The position numbers and the translations under genes are program-made. Positions 52,936 through 61,884 of a stretch of 64,000 nt of DNA are shown piece by piece. The notes under the pieces are model-generated. The model did no database searches, was not told the DNA's origin, and worked only from the letters and a program-made list of their open reading frames with translations. Source of the stretch: an uncultured Oxalobacteraceae bacterium (lineage in GTDB: Bacteria > Pseudomonadota > Gammaproteobacteria > Burkholderiales > Burkholderiaceae_D); contig CAIOYD010000063.1 of assembly GCA_903862415.1 (NCBI GenBank), positions 31,267-95,266 of the forward strand, written 5' to 3'. Positions within the stretch are counted from its first letter, which is position 1; each line of letters opens with the position of its first letter.

Positions 52936-53349
52936 CTAATTCAGTACGCGGGCAAAGGTTTCACGCAATTCACAGCGCAGGTAGGGATGGGAGGTGTAAT
53001 GAAATTTATTAAACTGGCTGCGGATAGCGCTTTCTACATCACCAACAAATGAAAATCCGCTGGTGTTGTAGAGCGTACTGGTTTTGTCGGTCCACACATG
53101 TCTGGCCTGACATACGGCAGAATTACTGATTTCGTTATCATCTTCATCAACAAAAACGATATCGTAGAGTTGATTGGCGAGTTTTTCGTTCGATTCCGTC
53201 AAAATCTGAATCCCGCTGAAACTCAGGTTCACCACCAAGCCAGCCACACCACCAAACGAGGCAAACACCCAAATGGGAATAAAAGCGCGCTCAAAAGGAA
53301 AATTAAAGCACTGTACCCGCTGATGAACTCGATTTTCAATATGGTGCAT
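52936..53349 (-). CDS. PilZ-domain-like protein
   Basis: A 137-residue soluble protein. The N-terminus NRVHQRVQC matches the RxxxR part and VVNLSFSGIQIL the D/NxSxxG part of the cyclic-di-GMP-binding PilZ motif; the following strands fit a beta barrel. The Asp of the second motif is Asn here, as in some binding members. With GGDEF-EAL and chemoreceptor genes in the window, a c-di-GMP effector role is plausible. The assignment relies on the two short motifs only. Confidence 0.65.
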   Translation of the reverse strand: MHHIENRVHQRVQCFNFPFERAFIPIWVFASFGGVAGLVVNLSFSGIQILTESNEKLANQLYDIVFVDEDDNEISNSAVCQARHVWTDKTSTLYNTSGFSFVGDVESAIRSQFNKFHYTSHPYLRCELRETFARVLN

Positions 53350-53472
53350 GCTGATTATCCTAAATTGACAGGGTATAAAACAGATAACTCTGAGGATCAG
53401 TTTAGGATAAAAATAAAAAATAACAATTGGTAACAGCCGTAGTTAAGATTATTTTTTATGTTGGCAAAACAA

Positions 53473-54249
53473 TCAAAACGGCACGTTAATAATGGCCTTA
53501 AGCAGCCAGCGGTCGGACACGGAAGTCAGCCCGCGACCAAGGCCAACATCCAGGTCAAAACCAAGCGCTGCGGTATCGACAACAGCAAACACGGTCTGAC
53601 TCAAGCTATCGGTATGCCCCAGATGACTGAGTGGGCCAAATTCGTTATAACTTTCCAGCCCCACAGAAAACTCCGCATCGGTTTTATAGGCAATTTTGGA
53701 ATCCAGATGGAAACTGACTGGATTGTCAACCGGCCCGGAAATTTTCCAGGCAATGTTGGGGTTGGTGGCAATGGTCCAGCGTTGCGTATGCAGGCCCAGC
53801 ATGCCTTTGAGTTCTGCATTCCAGGGATTTTGGTCCAGACGCGTACTGACCCGACCCACTTCCAGATTCGCGCCCCAAAAATAACTCTGGCCGGATGCTT
53901 TGTCAGCCAGAAATTTAATCCGTATTTTTTCACCGTCAACAATGCTGTTTTCACCGGGCGCATGTGACATCAGCACATAGCCACCCAATTCCCAGTTGGC
54001 TGTCAGGCCATAAGATAATTCGGGCGTGACACGGAATACATGACCAGGTGGCTGAGCACCGAAATAATCGGGAGTGCGTTTGCCAGAGAGGACATAGTTG
54101 GTATGAATATCAAGGCCAATTTCATCAGGCGCATTGATTTCATCCATATAAATCTGAATTTCTTCCGGAGCGGCCCACGTCGGGCTATGAAAGACCGTCA
54201 TCCATACAAGAATGTGAAGCAGCTTAATTCTGAAATTGACATTTTCCAT
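53473..54249 (-). CDS. Predicted outer-membrane beta-barrel protein
   Basis: A 258-residue exported protein. Signal peptide ends near SPTWA-APEE. The mature part has alternating hydrophobic strands, such as IGLDIHTNYVLSG, ELSYGLTANWELGGYVLMSH, SYFWGANLEVGRVS and SFHLDSKIAYK, and ends in NVPF with a C-terminal Phe, typical of Bam-inserted barrels. I chose ATG 54249; a GTG at 54258 is possible. It begins 16 bp (7 bp from the GTG) after the chemoreceptor stop, so both are in one operon. Family not recognised. Confidence 0.75.
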   Translation of the reverse strand: MENVNFRIKLLHILVWMTVFHSPTWAAPEEIQIYMDEINAPDEIGLDIHTNYVLSGKRTPDYFGAQPPGHVFRVTPELSYGLTANWELGGYVLMSHAPGENSIVDGEKIRIKFLADKASGQSYFWGANLEVGRVSTRLDQNPWNAELKGMLGLHTQRWTIATNPNIAWKISGPVDNPVSFHLDSKIAYKTDAEFSVGLESYNEFGPLSHLGHTDSLSQTVFAVVDTAALGFDLDVGLGRGLTSVSDRWLLKAIINVPF

Positions 54250-54265
54250 GATAGTCACTCAGCAG

Positions 54266-55879
54266 TTAGCGTAACAGCCGCGTGGCCGACAGTCGGGCAG
54301 ACGGTGCTTTGCTTGATGATGCCTGCTCATGCAGCTTAAAGGCTTGTACCTGGTACGCCAGATTTTGCGCTTCCTGATGCAGAGCCTGAGCGGCAGCGGC
54401 AGATTCTTCGACTAACGCGACATTTTGCTGGGCACCATTTTCCATCAACACGATCGCCTGATTGGATTGATTAATACCGAGACTTTGCTCACCGCTGGCA
54501 CGGGCAATTTCTTCCATAATTTGAGCAACCCGTCCAACACTGGTGACAATTTCATGCATGGTGGCCCCGGCTGCTGCAACGAGCTGTTCACCTGCACCGA
54601 CCTCTTCAACCGAGGCCGTAATCAATTCTTTAATCTCTTTGGCTGCCGCGGCCGAGCGCTGTGCCAGATTGCGCACTTCCGAGGCCACTACCGCAAAACC
54701 GCGTCCCTGCTCTCCGGCGCGAGCCGCTTCGACGGCGGCATTGAGCGCCAGAATATTGGTTTGAAACGCAATGCCATCAATGACGCTGATAATATCCACA
54801 ATCTTTTTGGACGAAGCGTTAATCGACGTCATCGTATCCACCACCTGCGCGACCACGGCCCCGCCCTTAATGGCAACCTCGGACGCGGCCATGACCAACT
54901 GGCTGGCCTGCGTAGCATTGGCGGCATTATTGGCGACCGTGCCGCTCAACTGCTCCATGGCGGCGGCATTTTCCTGAATCGCGCTGGCTTGCTCTTCGGT
55001 TCGGCCGGACAACTCCATATTGCCGGCAGCAATCTGCCCGGAAGTCGTGGCGATAGCATCACTGGAAACCCGGATAGCGCTGATGATGGTATGTAATTTA
55101 TTGATGAACAGATTTAAGGCCGCCGATAAGTGCCCAAAATCACTGCCCATGTTGGGCAACTGATATGTAAGATCACCATCACCCCGACCCAGATCGTCGA
55201 TGGCACCGAGAATTTGTTCCAACGGGCGCATAATGCTGCGAGTAATGGCAACAGCAGCGATCATCGCCAGCAGCAGTGCCGCCAGAGTCAGCCACAGCGC
55301 CGTGGTAATCAGCAGATCAGCCTGTTGAATCGCCGAATCCGTGCTGAAGTTAACATTGTTGAGCTGGGTGTCAACAAAAGGCTTCAGACTGGCCTGCAGC
55401 TGCAGGCTGGTTTTATCAAAGTCGGACATCATGGGATTACCCTGCTCAGCCCCGCCGGCTACATAAGCGGTAGCCAGTTTTTTACCCTGCGCATAAAACA
55501 GTTGTGCTTTGGCCTTGATGTCGGCCACAGCATCGAGCTGTTTTTTATCTTCACGGGTCTGATAATATTGCTGAAATCTATCCAGTCCGGCAATCAAACT
55601 GGCGTAATGGTTATCTGCTTCCTTCCAGCCATCGTCCAGACCATTTAAGCCCCGGGTAGCAGAGACATCCGTCAGGAATTGTTGCACTTGAGTAACATCT
55701 TGTTCCATGTCTTTGGCCAGCAAGGCATAAACGATACCTTCATTTTTGACTATCGCATTCTGACCTTTGATCGCTTTCAGACTCTGGGTCAGAAATAGAC
55801 TGAAGCCGATAAACAAAATGATGGGGACAGAAAATCCAAAGATAATTCTGACTCTGACAGAAAAATGATCAAGCGACAT
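54266..55879 (-). CDS. Methyl-accepting chemotaxis protein
   Basis: A 537-residue chemoreceptor: first helix (about 9-30), periplasmic four-helix-bundle-like domain (about 31-185), second helix (about 190-210), HAMP (about 212-265; [24 protein letters not shown]), then the cytoplasmic signalling domain with the conserved hairpin tip [20 protein letters not shown] (about residue 400). The adaptation-site regions [15 protein letters not shown] and [13 protein letters not shown] are present. The ligand is unknown. The downstream outer-membrane protein gene could deliver or sense the same compound, which is inference. Confidence 0.94.
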   Translation of the reverse strand: MSLDHFSVRVRIIFGFSVPIILFIGFSLFLTQSLKAIKGQNAIVKNEGIVYALLAKDMEQDVTQVQQFLTDVSATRGLNGLDDGWKEADNHYASLIAGLDRFQQYYQTREDKKQLDAVADIKAKAQLFYAQGKKLATAYVAGGAEQGNPMMSDFDKTSLQLQASLKPFVDTQLNNVNFSTDSAIQQADLLITTALWLTLAALLLAMIAAVAITRSIMRPLEQILGAIDDLGRGDGDLTYQLPNMGSDFGHLSAALNLFINKLHTIISAIRVSSDAIATTSGQIAAGNMELSGRTEEQASAIQENAAAMEQLSGTVANNAANATQASQLVMAASEVAIKGGAVVAQVVDTMTSINASSKKIVDIISVIDGIAFQTNILALNAAVEAARAGEQGRGFAVVASEVRNLAQRSAAAAKEIKELITASVEEVGAGEQLVAAAGATMHEIVTSVGRVAQIMEEIARASGEQSLGINQSNQAIVLMENGAQQNVALVEESAAAAQALHQEAQNLAYQVQAFKLHEQASSSKAPSARLSATRLLR

Positions 55880-56005
55880 TATTAAACCTTCCCAATTTGT
55901 TGTGTTTGCGACTGGCAGACCCGGCTAAGGCTATTTATTACTATAGGACATTAAAATGTTCTGGACCGAGATAACTGCAACAAATTGAGCTAGGTTAACA
56001 AATGT

Positions 56006-56959
56006 TCACATATCCGCCACCGGTAAAAGAAAGTTGTTACTCAGTCGCACGCCTAGTTCATTGATATTTTCAAGATAACGAATCAGGTAGGCATGCAGGC
56101 CGAATTTCAGTATGTCTCCGATGGAGGTGTTTTCCAGCTCGGCATACAGATCGCGGGCAAATTTTTCGGTGTCGATTGAGGCTTCGCTGCGCACGTCACT
56201 CAGGTTTTGAACCACACCTTTCAGACAGGCCATCAAGGAGCGCGGCATATTTGACTGCAGCATCAAGAGTTGCGCCACGCGATCCGGGGTAATGACATCG
56301 CGATAGACCTTGCGGTAAATTTCAAATCCAGACACCGAACGCAGCAGAGCCGCCCAATAATAAAATTCAGCCTGACTGCTCAATTCGTTTCCCTCATCAC
56401 TGTGGGCAGCGAGAAATTTCACATCCAGAATCCGTGCTGTATTATCGGCGCGCTCTAAAAAAGTACCTAAACGGATAAAATTCAACGATTCATCCTGCAG
56501 CATGGTACCGATAGTGACGCCACGCGAGAGGTGTGAACGGTATTTGACCCACTCAAAAAACTGACTTGGATTGGTTTTATGTAATCCGGATTTCAGGTGT
56601 TGCTGCAGTTTGAGCCAGGTCAGATTCTGGGTTTCCCATACTTCGGTGGTCAGGCTGCCGCGCACAGCCCGGGCGTTTTCGCGGGCTGCTCTCAGGCAGC
56701 TGGCAATCGAAGAGAGATTGTCCGCATCCATCACCATGAAATCAATCACATTTTGCTCGGTCGGGGCGTCGTACTTTTTAAAAAACAACTGTTCGAGTTC
56801 GGAAATTCTGAGCTGCGCCAGCCAGCTTTGTTCCAGCTCGCTCTGATTTTGCGGTATAAGCGAATTTTCCAGATTCACATCCAGCATTCTTGCGGTATTT
56901 TCGGCACGTTCTGTATAACGCGCCATCCAGAACAGATGATCTGCAGTGCTGCTGAGCAT
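56006..56959 (-). CDS. Alpha-E domain protein
   Basis: A 317-residue helical protein of the alpha-E family (DUF403), beginning LSSTADHLFWMARYTERAENTARMLDVN, the family start. It is found next to circularly permuted ATP-grasp and transglutaminase-like proteins, and the family is linked by comparative genomics to synthesis or modification of peptides. Its own role, catalytic or scaffold, is not established. The ATP-grasp gene ends 1 bp before this start, so they are co-translated. The fused gene at 61885 carries a homologous domain at its C-terminus. Confidence 0.9.
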   Translation of the reverse strand: MLSSTADHLFWMARYTERAENTARMLDVNLENSLIPQNQSELEQSWLAQLRISELEQLFFKKYDAPTEQNVIDFMVMDADNLSSIASCLRAARENARAVRGSLTTEVWETQNLTWLKLQQHLKSGLHKTNPSQFFEWVKYRSHLSRGVTIGTMLQDESLNFIRLGTFLERADNTARILDVKFLAAHSDEGNELSSQAEFYYWAALLRSVSGFEIYRKVYRDVITPDRVAQLLMLQSNMPRSLMACLKGVVQNLSDVRSEASIDTEKFARDLYAELENTSIGDILKFGLHAYLIRYLENINELGVRLSNNFLLPVADM

Positions 56960-56960
56960 A

Positions 56961-58379
56961 TTATTTCTCCAATATCCAAGTATCTTTCGTGCCTCCGCCC
57001 TGCGACGAATTGACCACCAGCGAGCCTTCTTTCAAGGCTACCCGGGTCAGTCCACCGGGTGCCATCGCTACCGACTTCCCGGACAGTACAAAGGGACGCA
57101 GATCAATATGGCGCGGCGCAATGCCTTGTTCAACATATGTCGGACAGGCAGACAGTGCCAGCGTGGGTTGGGCAATATACCCTTCCGGTCTGGCGATAAT
57201 GCGCTCGCGGAACAATTCAATTTCCGCCCGGCTCGCAGCCGGACCGACCAACATACCGTAACCGCCGGCACCATGCACTTCCTTGACCACTAATTCGGCC
57301 AGATGCTCCAGGGTATAGGAGAGATCGGCTTTTTTCCGGCACTGATAGGTCGGCACATTGTTCAATATAGGTTCTTCACTCAGATAAAAACGAATCATGT
57401 CAGGTACGTAAGGATATATCGACTTGTCATCAGCGACCCCAGTGCCGATGGCATTGGCAAGACTGACATTTCCCTTCCGATACGCGGCAAACAGACCTGG
57501 GACACCCAGAGTGGAATCGCTGCGGAATTCGTGCGGATCGAGATAATCATCATCAATACGGCGGTAGATCACGTCCACCCGTTTTGGTCCGTTGGTCGTG
57601 CGCATGAAAACAAAATCGTTATCCACAAACAGATCGCTTCCCTGCACCAATATCACACCCATTTGCTGTGCCAGAAAGGCATGCTCAAAATAGGCCGAGT
57701 TATACATGCCGGGAGTCAGCACCACCACGGTTGGATTGTCACAGTCTTTGGGGGCCGAGCAGCGCAGAGTGTCGAGCAGCAGATCGGGATAATGAGCAAC
57801 CGGTGCGATCCGGTGGCGGGCAAACAAATCAGGAAACAACCGCATCATCATCTTGCGATTTTCCAGCATATAGGACACACCCGATGGTACCCGCAGATTA
57901 TCTTCGAGCACAAAAAATTCACCCGCTCCGGCACGCACGATATCCACGCCAGCTATATGTGCATAGGTTGACAAAGTGACGTCCACGCCTTGCATCTGCT
58001 TGCGATATTGATCGTTATTAAAAATTTGTTCCGGTGGGATCAGACCAGCTTTTAAAATATGCTGGGCATGGTAAATATCATGCAAAAACAGATTCAGGGC
58101 AGTGACGCGCTGGATCAGACCTGCTTTAAGCTGCTCCCATTCCTGCGCACAGATAATGCGCGGGATGATGTCAAACGGAATCAGCCGTTCATTACCCTCA
58201 TTATCTCCATTGACGGCGAAAGTAATGCCAACCCGTCGAAAGATCAATTCGGCTTCAGCCCTCTTCTGATCGATTTGCTGCGCTGACTGTTGTGTCAACC
58301 AGTGCTGAAAGTCACCATAGTGCTGACGCACTTCGGAAGGACTTGAATACATTTCATCAAAAAATTTAAACATCGACAC
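56961..58379 (-). CDS. Circularly permuted type 2 ATP-grasp protein
   Basis: A 472-residue ATP-grasp ligase with permuted domain order, related to glutathionylspermidine-synthase-like enzymes. Family segments: FDEMYSSPSEVRQHYGDFQHWL, the central VLTPGMYNSAYFEHAFLAQQMGVILVQGSDLFV with DDYLDPHEF, KEVHGAGGYGMLVGP, and the end VALKEGSLVVNSSQGGGTKDTWIL. Such enzymes form amide bonds through an acyl phosphate. It is followed by the alpha-E gene. Divergent to it, 148 bp away, lies the transglutaminase gene. Substrates unknown. Confidence 0.92.
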   Translation of the reverse strand: MSMFKFFDEMYSSPSEVRQHYGDFQHWLTQQSAQQIDQKRAEAELIFRRVGITFAVNGDNEGNERLIPFDIIPRIICAQEWEQLKAGLIQRVTALNLFLHDIYHAQHILKAGLIPPEQIFNNDQYRKQMQGVDVTLSTYAHIAGVDIVRAGAGEFFVLEDNLRVPSGVSYMLENRKMMMRLFPDLFARHRIAPVAHYPDLLLDTLRCSAPKDCDNPTVVVLTPGMYNSAYFEHAFLAQQMGVILVQGSDLFVDNDFVFMRTTNGPKRVDVIYRRIDDDYLDPHEFRSDSTLGVPGLFAAYRKGNVSLANAIGTGVADDKSIYPYVPDMIRFYLSEEPILNNVPTYQCRKKADLSYTLEHLAELVVKEVHGAGGYGMLVGPAASRAEIELFRERIIARPEGYIAQPTLALSACPTYVEQGIAPRHIDLRPFVLSGKSVAMAPGGLTRVALKEGSLVVNSSQGGGTKDTWILEK

Positions 58380-58527
58380 CTCCCTTTTGATTTCTCTGTA
58401 TCAAGAAACGTGCCAGCTTCATTCGCGATTACCTTTTCTGGCCCTGCTTGCATACGGGTATGAATCTTGCTGAATGAAATAATTAACTTCAGTAACACGA
58501 CGCATTGATTGTTGAAAGGCACTATTT

Positions 58528-61500
58528 ATGGCCATCCGTATCGCGCTGCATCATCAAACCAGTTACCACTATGACCGACTGGTCAACCTGTCACCACATG
58601 AAGTCCGGTTGCGCCCGGCTCCGCATGCACGCACGCCTATTCTGTCCTATTCGCTCAAGGTCGAACCCGAGAAACACTTTATCAACTGGCAACAAGACCC
58701 CTATGGTAATTACATAGGCCGCTTTGTTTTCCCCGAAAAAACCGCCACCCTGGTATTTACCGTCGATTTGATTGCCGACATGACAGTAATCAATCCGTTT
58801 GATTTTTTTGTCGAAAAATATGCTGAGCACTTTCCGTTTTCCTATCCGACGCAATTACAGGCGGAATTAAGTCCTTACCTCAAAAACAGTGAGCCAAGTG
58901 AGCTGCTAAGCAAGTGGGTAGCTGACGCACAGAGTGAGATTCTGTCTGAAAAATTACTGACCAACGATTTTCTGGTAGCGATCAACCAACGCCTGCAAAA
59001 GCAAATTTCTTATCTGCTCAGAATGGAGCCGGGGGTACAAACTCCCGAACAAACTCTGGAATTACAATCAGGTTCCTGTCGTGACACCGGCTGGTTACTG
59101 GTGCAAATATTGCGCGAAATGGGTCTGGCAGCGCGCTTTGTTTCCGGTTATCTGATTCAACTCACCGCGGATCAGGCTGCACTCGACGGCCCGAGCGGGA
59201 CCGAAGTCGACTTTACCGACCTGCATGCCTGGACCGAAGTGTATATTCCGGGTGCTGGCTGGATCGGACTCGATCCCACTTCTGGCATGCTCGCCAGTGA
59301 AGGCCATATTCCACTGGCCTGCACTGCCCTGCCGTCGTCAGCAGCGCCCGTGAGCGGGTTTTCCGATGAGGCAGAGGTCACGTTTTTTCACAAAATGACG
59401 GTTACCCGAATTCATGAAGATCCACGGGTCACCAAACCCTACACCGAGGCAGACTGGAAAAAAATCGATCTTCTTGGTCAGCAGGTAGATGCGGATCTGA
59501 AAGCAAATGATGTGCGGCTGACCCAGGGTGGTGAGCCAACTTTTGTCTCTATTGATGATATGGATGGTGCCGAATGGAACACGCTGGCCCATGGAGAGAA
59601 CAAGCGCAAACTGGCCGGTCAACTCATGCACAGGCTGAAAAATCATTTTGCACCAGGTGGCCTGCTGCATTATGGGCAAGGAAAATGGTATCCGGGAGAA
59701 CCTCTGCCACGCTGGGCATTAAACATTTTCTGGCGCACTGACGGCCAACCGATCTGGGTCGATGAGACCTTGTTTTCAGATGAAAATCATCCTGATGGTT
59801 ATGGACTGGCAGAGTCTGCCCGGTTCATGCAGGAACTGATCAAAATGCTCAATCTGCCGGCCGGTTGTGCCATACCCGCCTATGAAGACGTGATTATGCA
59901 GAGCCAGCGGGAACAGGCTCTGCCAGCCAATCTTGATCCAACCAGGGCAGACCTGAAAGATTCCGAAGAGCGCCGCAGACTGGCGCGCCTGCTGGCACGT
60001 GGTCTGGGACAGATAGGCGGTTATGTCTTACCCCTCCGGGCACAGGAATTTCAATCTGGCGAGTCGCTTGGCAGCGTCTGGCAAACCTCTGCCTGGCCAC
60101 TGCGACGCGAGCATCTATACCTGCTGGAAGGAGATTCACCGTTGGGTTTGCGTCTGCCACTACAATCGCTGCCGTGGGTCATGCCGGCTGACAAAGTCAA
60201 CGACTTTGATGTCGACCCGTTCGCCCCAAAAACGCCACTGGCTGCACCAAAATCATCCAAACGGGTCAGCCATATACCGGCACGAGCTGCCAAAGCCAGC
60301 GCCGCTGCACTGAATGTGAAACCGGCACCGGCCGATGTGATTCACACGGCGCTGTGCATAGAGGTACGCCATGGACGTCTGCATGTTTTCATGCCGCCAC
60401 TCAAAAGAATCGAAGACTATCTGGCGCTGGTCAATACCATCGAACATACAGCAGCCAAACTCAGCCTTAAACTGTGGCTCGAGGGTTATCCACCGCCGCG
60501 TGATCCACGCATCAAACTGCTTAGCGTGACGCCTGATCCTGGTGTTATTGAAGTCAATGTGCATCCGGCTGCGAGCTGGAATGAGCTGGTATATAACATC
60601 ACCACCCTGTACGAAGAAGCACGTCTGAGCAGGCTTGGTACCGAAAAATTCATGCTCGACGGCCGTCATACCGGCACCGGCGGCGGTAATCATGCCACTT
60701 TGGGAGGCGCCACTGCCCAAGACAGTCCGATGCTGCGCCGCCCCGACTTGCTCAAAAGTCTGATCACCTATTGGCAAAACCATCCGGCACTGTCATATCT
60801 TTTTTCCGGCACTTTCATCGGACCAACCAGTCAGGCGCCGCGCGTCGATGAAGCACGAGACGACAACCTGTATGAGCTGGCGATCGCCTTTCAGCAAATG
60901 GATCAGGTCCTGCCTACCCTGCATCCTGGTGATAAACCGTGGATGGTAGACAGATTGTTGCGCAATCTGCTGGTCGATTTGACGGGTAACACCCATCGGT
61001 CTGAATTTTCAATTGATAAATTATACTCACCCGATGGTCCGACCGGACGACTCGGACTGGTCGAATTTCGCGCCTTTGAAATGCCACCACACGAACGCAT
61101 GAGTCTGCTGCAAATGCTGTTGTTGCGCGCACTTGTGGCAAGATTCTGGAACCAGCCTTATCAGGCAAAACTGGTGTCATGGGGAACCGCACTGCACGAT
61201 AAATGGATGTTGCCGCATTTTGTGGCCCAGGATATCCGTGACGTAGTCAGGGATTTGAATCGTGCTGGCTATGCCTTTGAAGAACACTGGTTTGATCCGT
61301 TTATCGAATTCCGTTTCCCCCGTTTTGGCACCGTCGTCTATGAAGGGGTAGAAATGGAATTACGTCAGGCCATTGAACCCTGGAATGTGCTGGGCGAAGA
61401 AATGAGTGCCGGTGGCACCGCCCGTTATGTGGATTCCTCAGTAGAGCGCATGCAATTGCGCATTCGTGGCCTCACCGGAGAACGTCATGTCATTGCCTGT

Positions 61501-61860
61501 AATGGACGCATGCTGCCTTTGCACCCGACAGGAATTCCGGGCGAGTATGTGGCAGGAATCCGGTTTCGCGCCTGGAGTCCCTGGTCCGCGCTGCATCCAA
61601 CGATTCCGGTGCACGCACCACTGGTTTTTGATCTGGTCGATACCTGGAGTGGACGCGCCATTGGCGGCTGCACCTATCATGTGGCACACCCGGGTGGACG
61701 CAGCGAAGAAAATTCCCCGGTTAACGCCAATGCGGCCGAAGCTCGCCGGTTTGCCCGTTTTTGGGCTCATGGCCACACTCCGGGGCCGATGGTGGTGGCG
61801 AAAACAGAACTCAATCCCAATTTTCCAATGACACTGGATTTGCGTTGGCAGCCCCATTAA
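58528..61860 (+). CDS. Transglutaminase-like protein with DUF2126 C-terminal region
   Basis: A 1110-residue protein. The N-terminal bacterial transglutaminase-N region (IALHHQTSYHYDRLVNLSPHEVRL) is followed by a papain-like core with Cys184 in SGSCRDTGWL, His233 in DLHAWTEVY and Asp249 in GLDPTSGML, a complete triad. From about residue 300 to the end lies the long DUF2126-type region (LTQGGEPTFVSIDDMDG, FMLDGRHTGTGGGNHATLGG). No signal peptide is seen, so it is probably cytoplasmic. Expected chemistry is isopeptide cleavage or amide transfer. The 3' neighbour, 24 bp away, is the ATP-grasp/alpha-E fusion. Confidence 0.92.
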   Translation: MAIRIALHHQTSYHYDRLVNLSPHEVRLRPAPHARTPILSYSLKVEPEKHFINWQQDPYGNYIGRFVFPEKTATLVFTVDLIADMTVINPFDFFVEKYAEHFPFSYPTQLQAELSPYLKNSEPSELLSKWVADAQSEILSEKLLTNDFLVAINQRLQKQISYLLRMEPGVQTPEQTLELQSGSCRDTGWLLVQILREMGLAARFVSGYLIQLTADQAALDGPSGTEVDFTDLHAWTEVYIPGAGWIGLDPTSGMLASEGHIPLACTALPSSAAPVSGFSDEAEVTFFHKMTVTRIHEDPRVTKPYTEADWKKIDLLGQQVDADLKANDVRLTQGGEPTFVSIDDMDGAEWNTLAHGENKRKLAGQLMHRLKNHFAPGGLLHYGQGKWYPGEPLPRWALNIFWRTDGQPIWVDETLFSDENHPDGYGLAESARFMQELIKMLNLPAGCAIPAYEDVIMQSQREQALPANLDPTRADLKDSEERRRLARLLARGLGQIGGYVLPLRAQEFQSGESLGSVWQTSAWPLRREHLYLLEGDSPLGLRLPLQSLPWVMPADKVNDFDVDPFAPKTPLAAPKSSKRVSHIPARAAKASAAALNVKPAPADVIHTALCIEVRHGRLHVFMPPLKRIEDYLALVNTIEHTAAKLSLKLWLEGYPPPRDPRIKLLSVTPDPGVIEVNVHPAASWNELVYNITTLYEEARLSRLGTEKFMLDGRHTGTGGGNHATLGGATAQDSPMLRRPDLLKSLITYWQNHPALSYLFSGTFIGPTSQAPRVDEARDDNLYELAIAFQQMDQVLPTLHPGDKPWMVDRLLRNLLVDLTGNTHRSEFSIDKLYSPDGPTGRLGLVEFRAFEMPPHERMSLLQMLLLRALVARFWNQPYQAKLVSWGTALHDKWMLPHFVAQDIRDVVRDLNRAGYAFEEHWFDPFIEFRFPRFGTVVYEGVEMELRQAIEPWNVLGEEMSAGGTARYVDSSVERMQLRIRGLTGERHVIACNGRMLPLHPTGIPGEYVAGIRFRAWSPWSALHPTIPVHAPLVFDLVDTWSGRAIGGCTYHVAHPGGRSEENSPVNANAAEARRFARFWAHGHTPGPMVVAKTELNPNFPMTLDLRWQPH

Positions 61861-61884
61861 ACGTATCATAGCGTACCCGTCTTA

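Noticed and set aside
54425..55096. 223-codon plus-strand frame opposite the chemoreceptor
   Set aside because: Mirror of the conserved signalling domain; no start context or family match.
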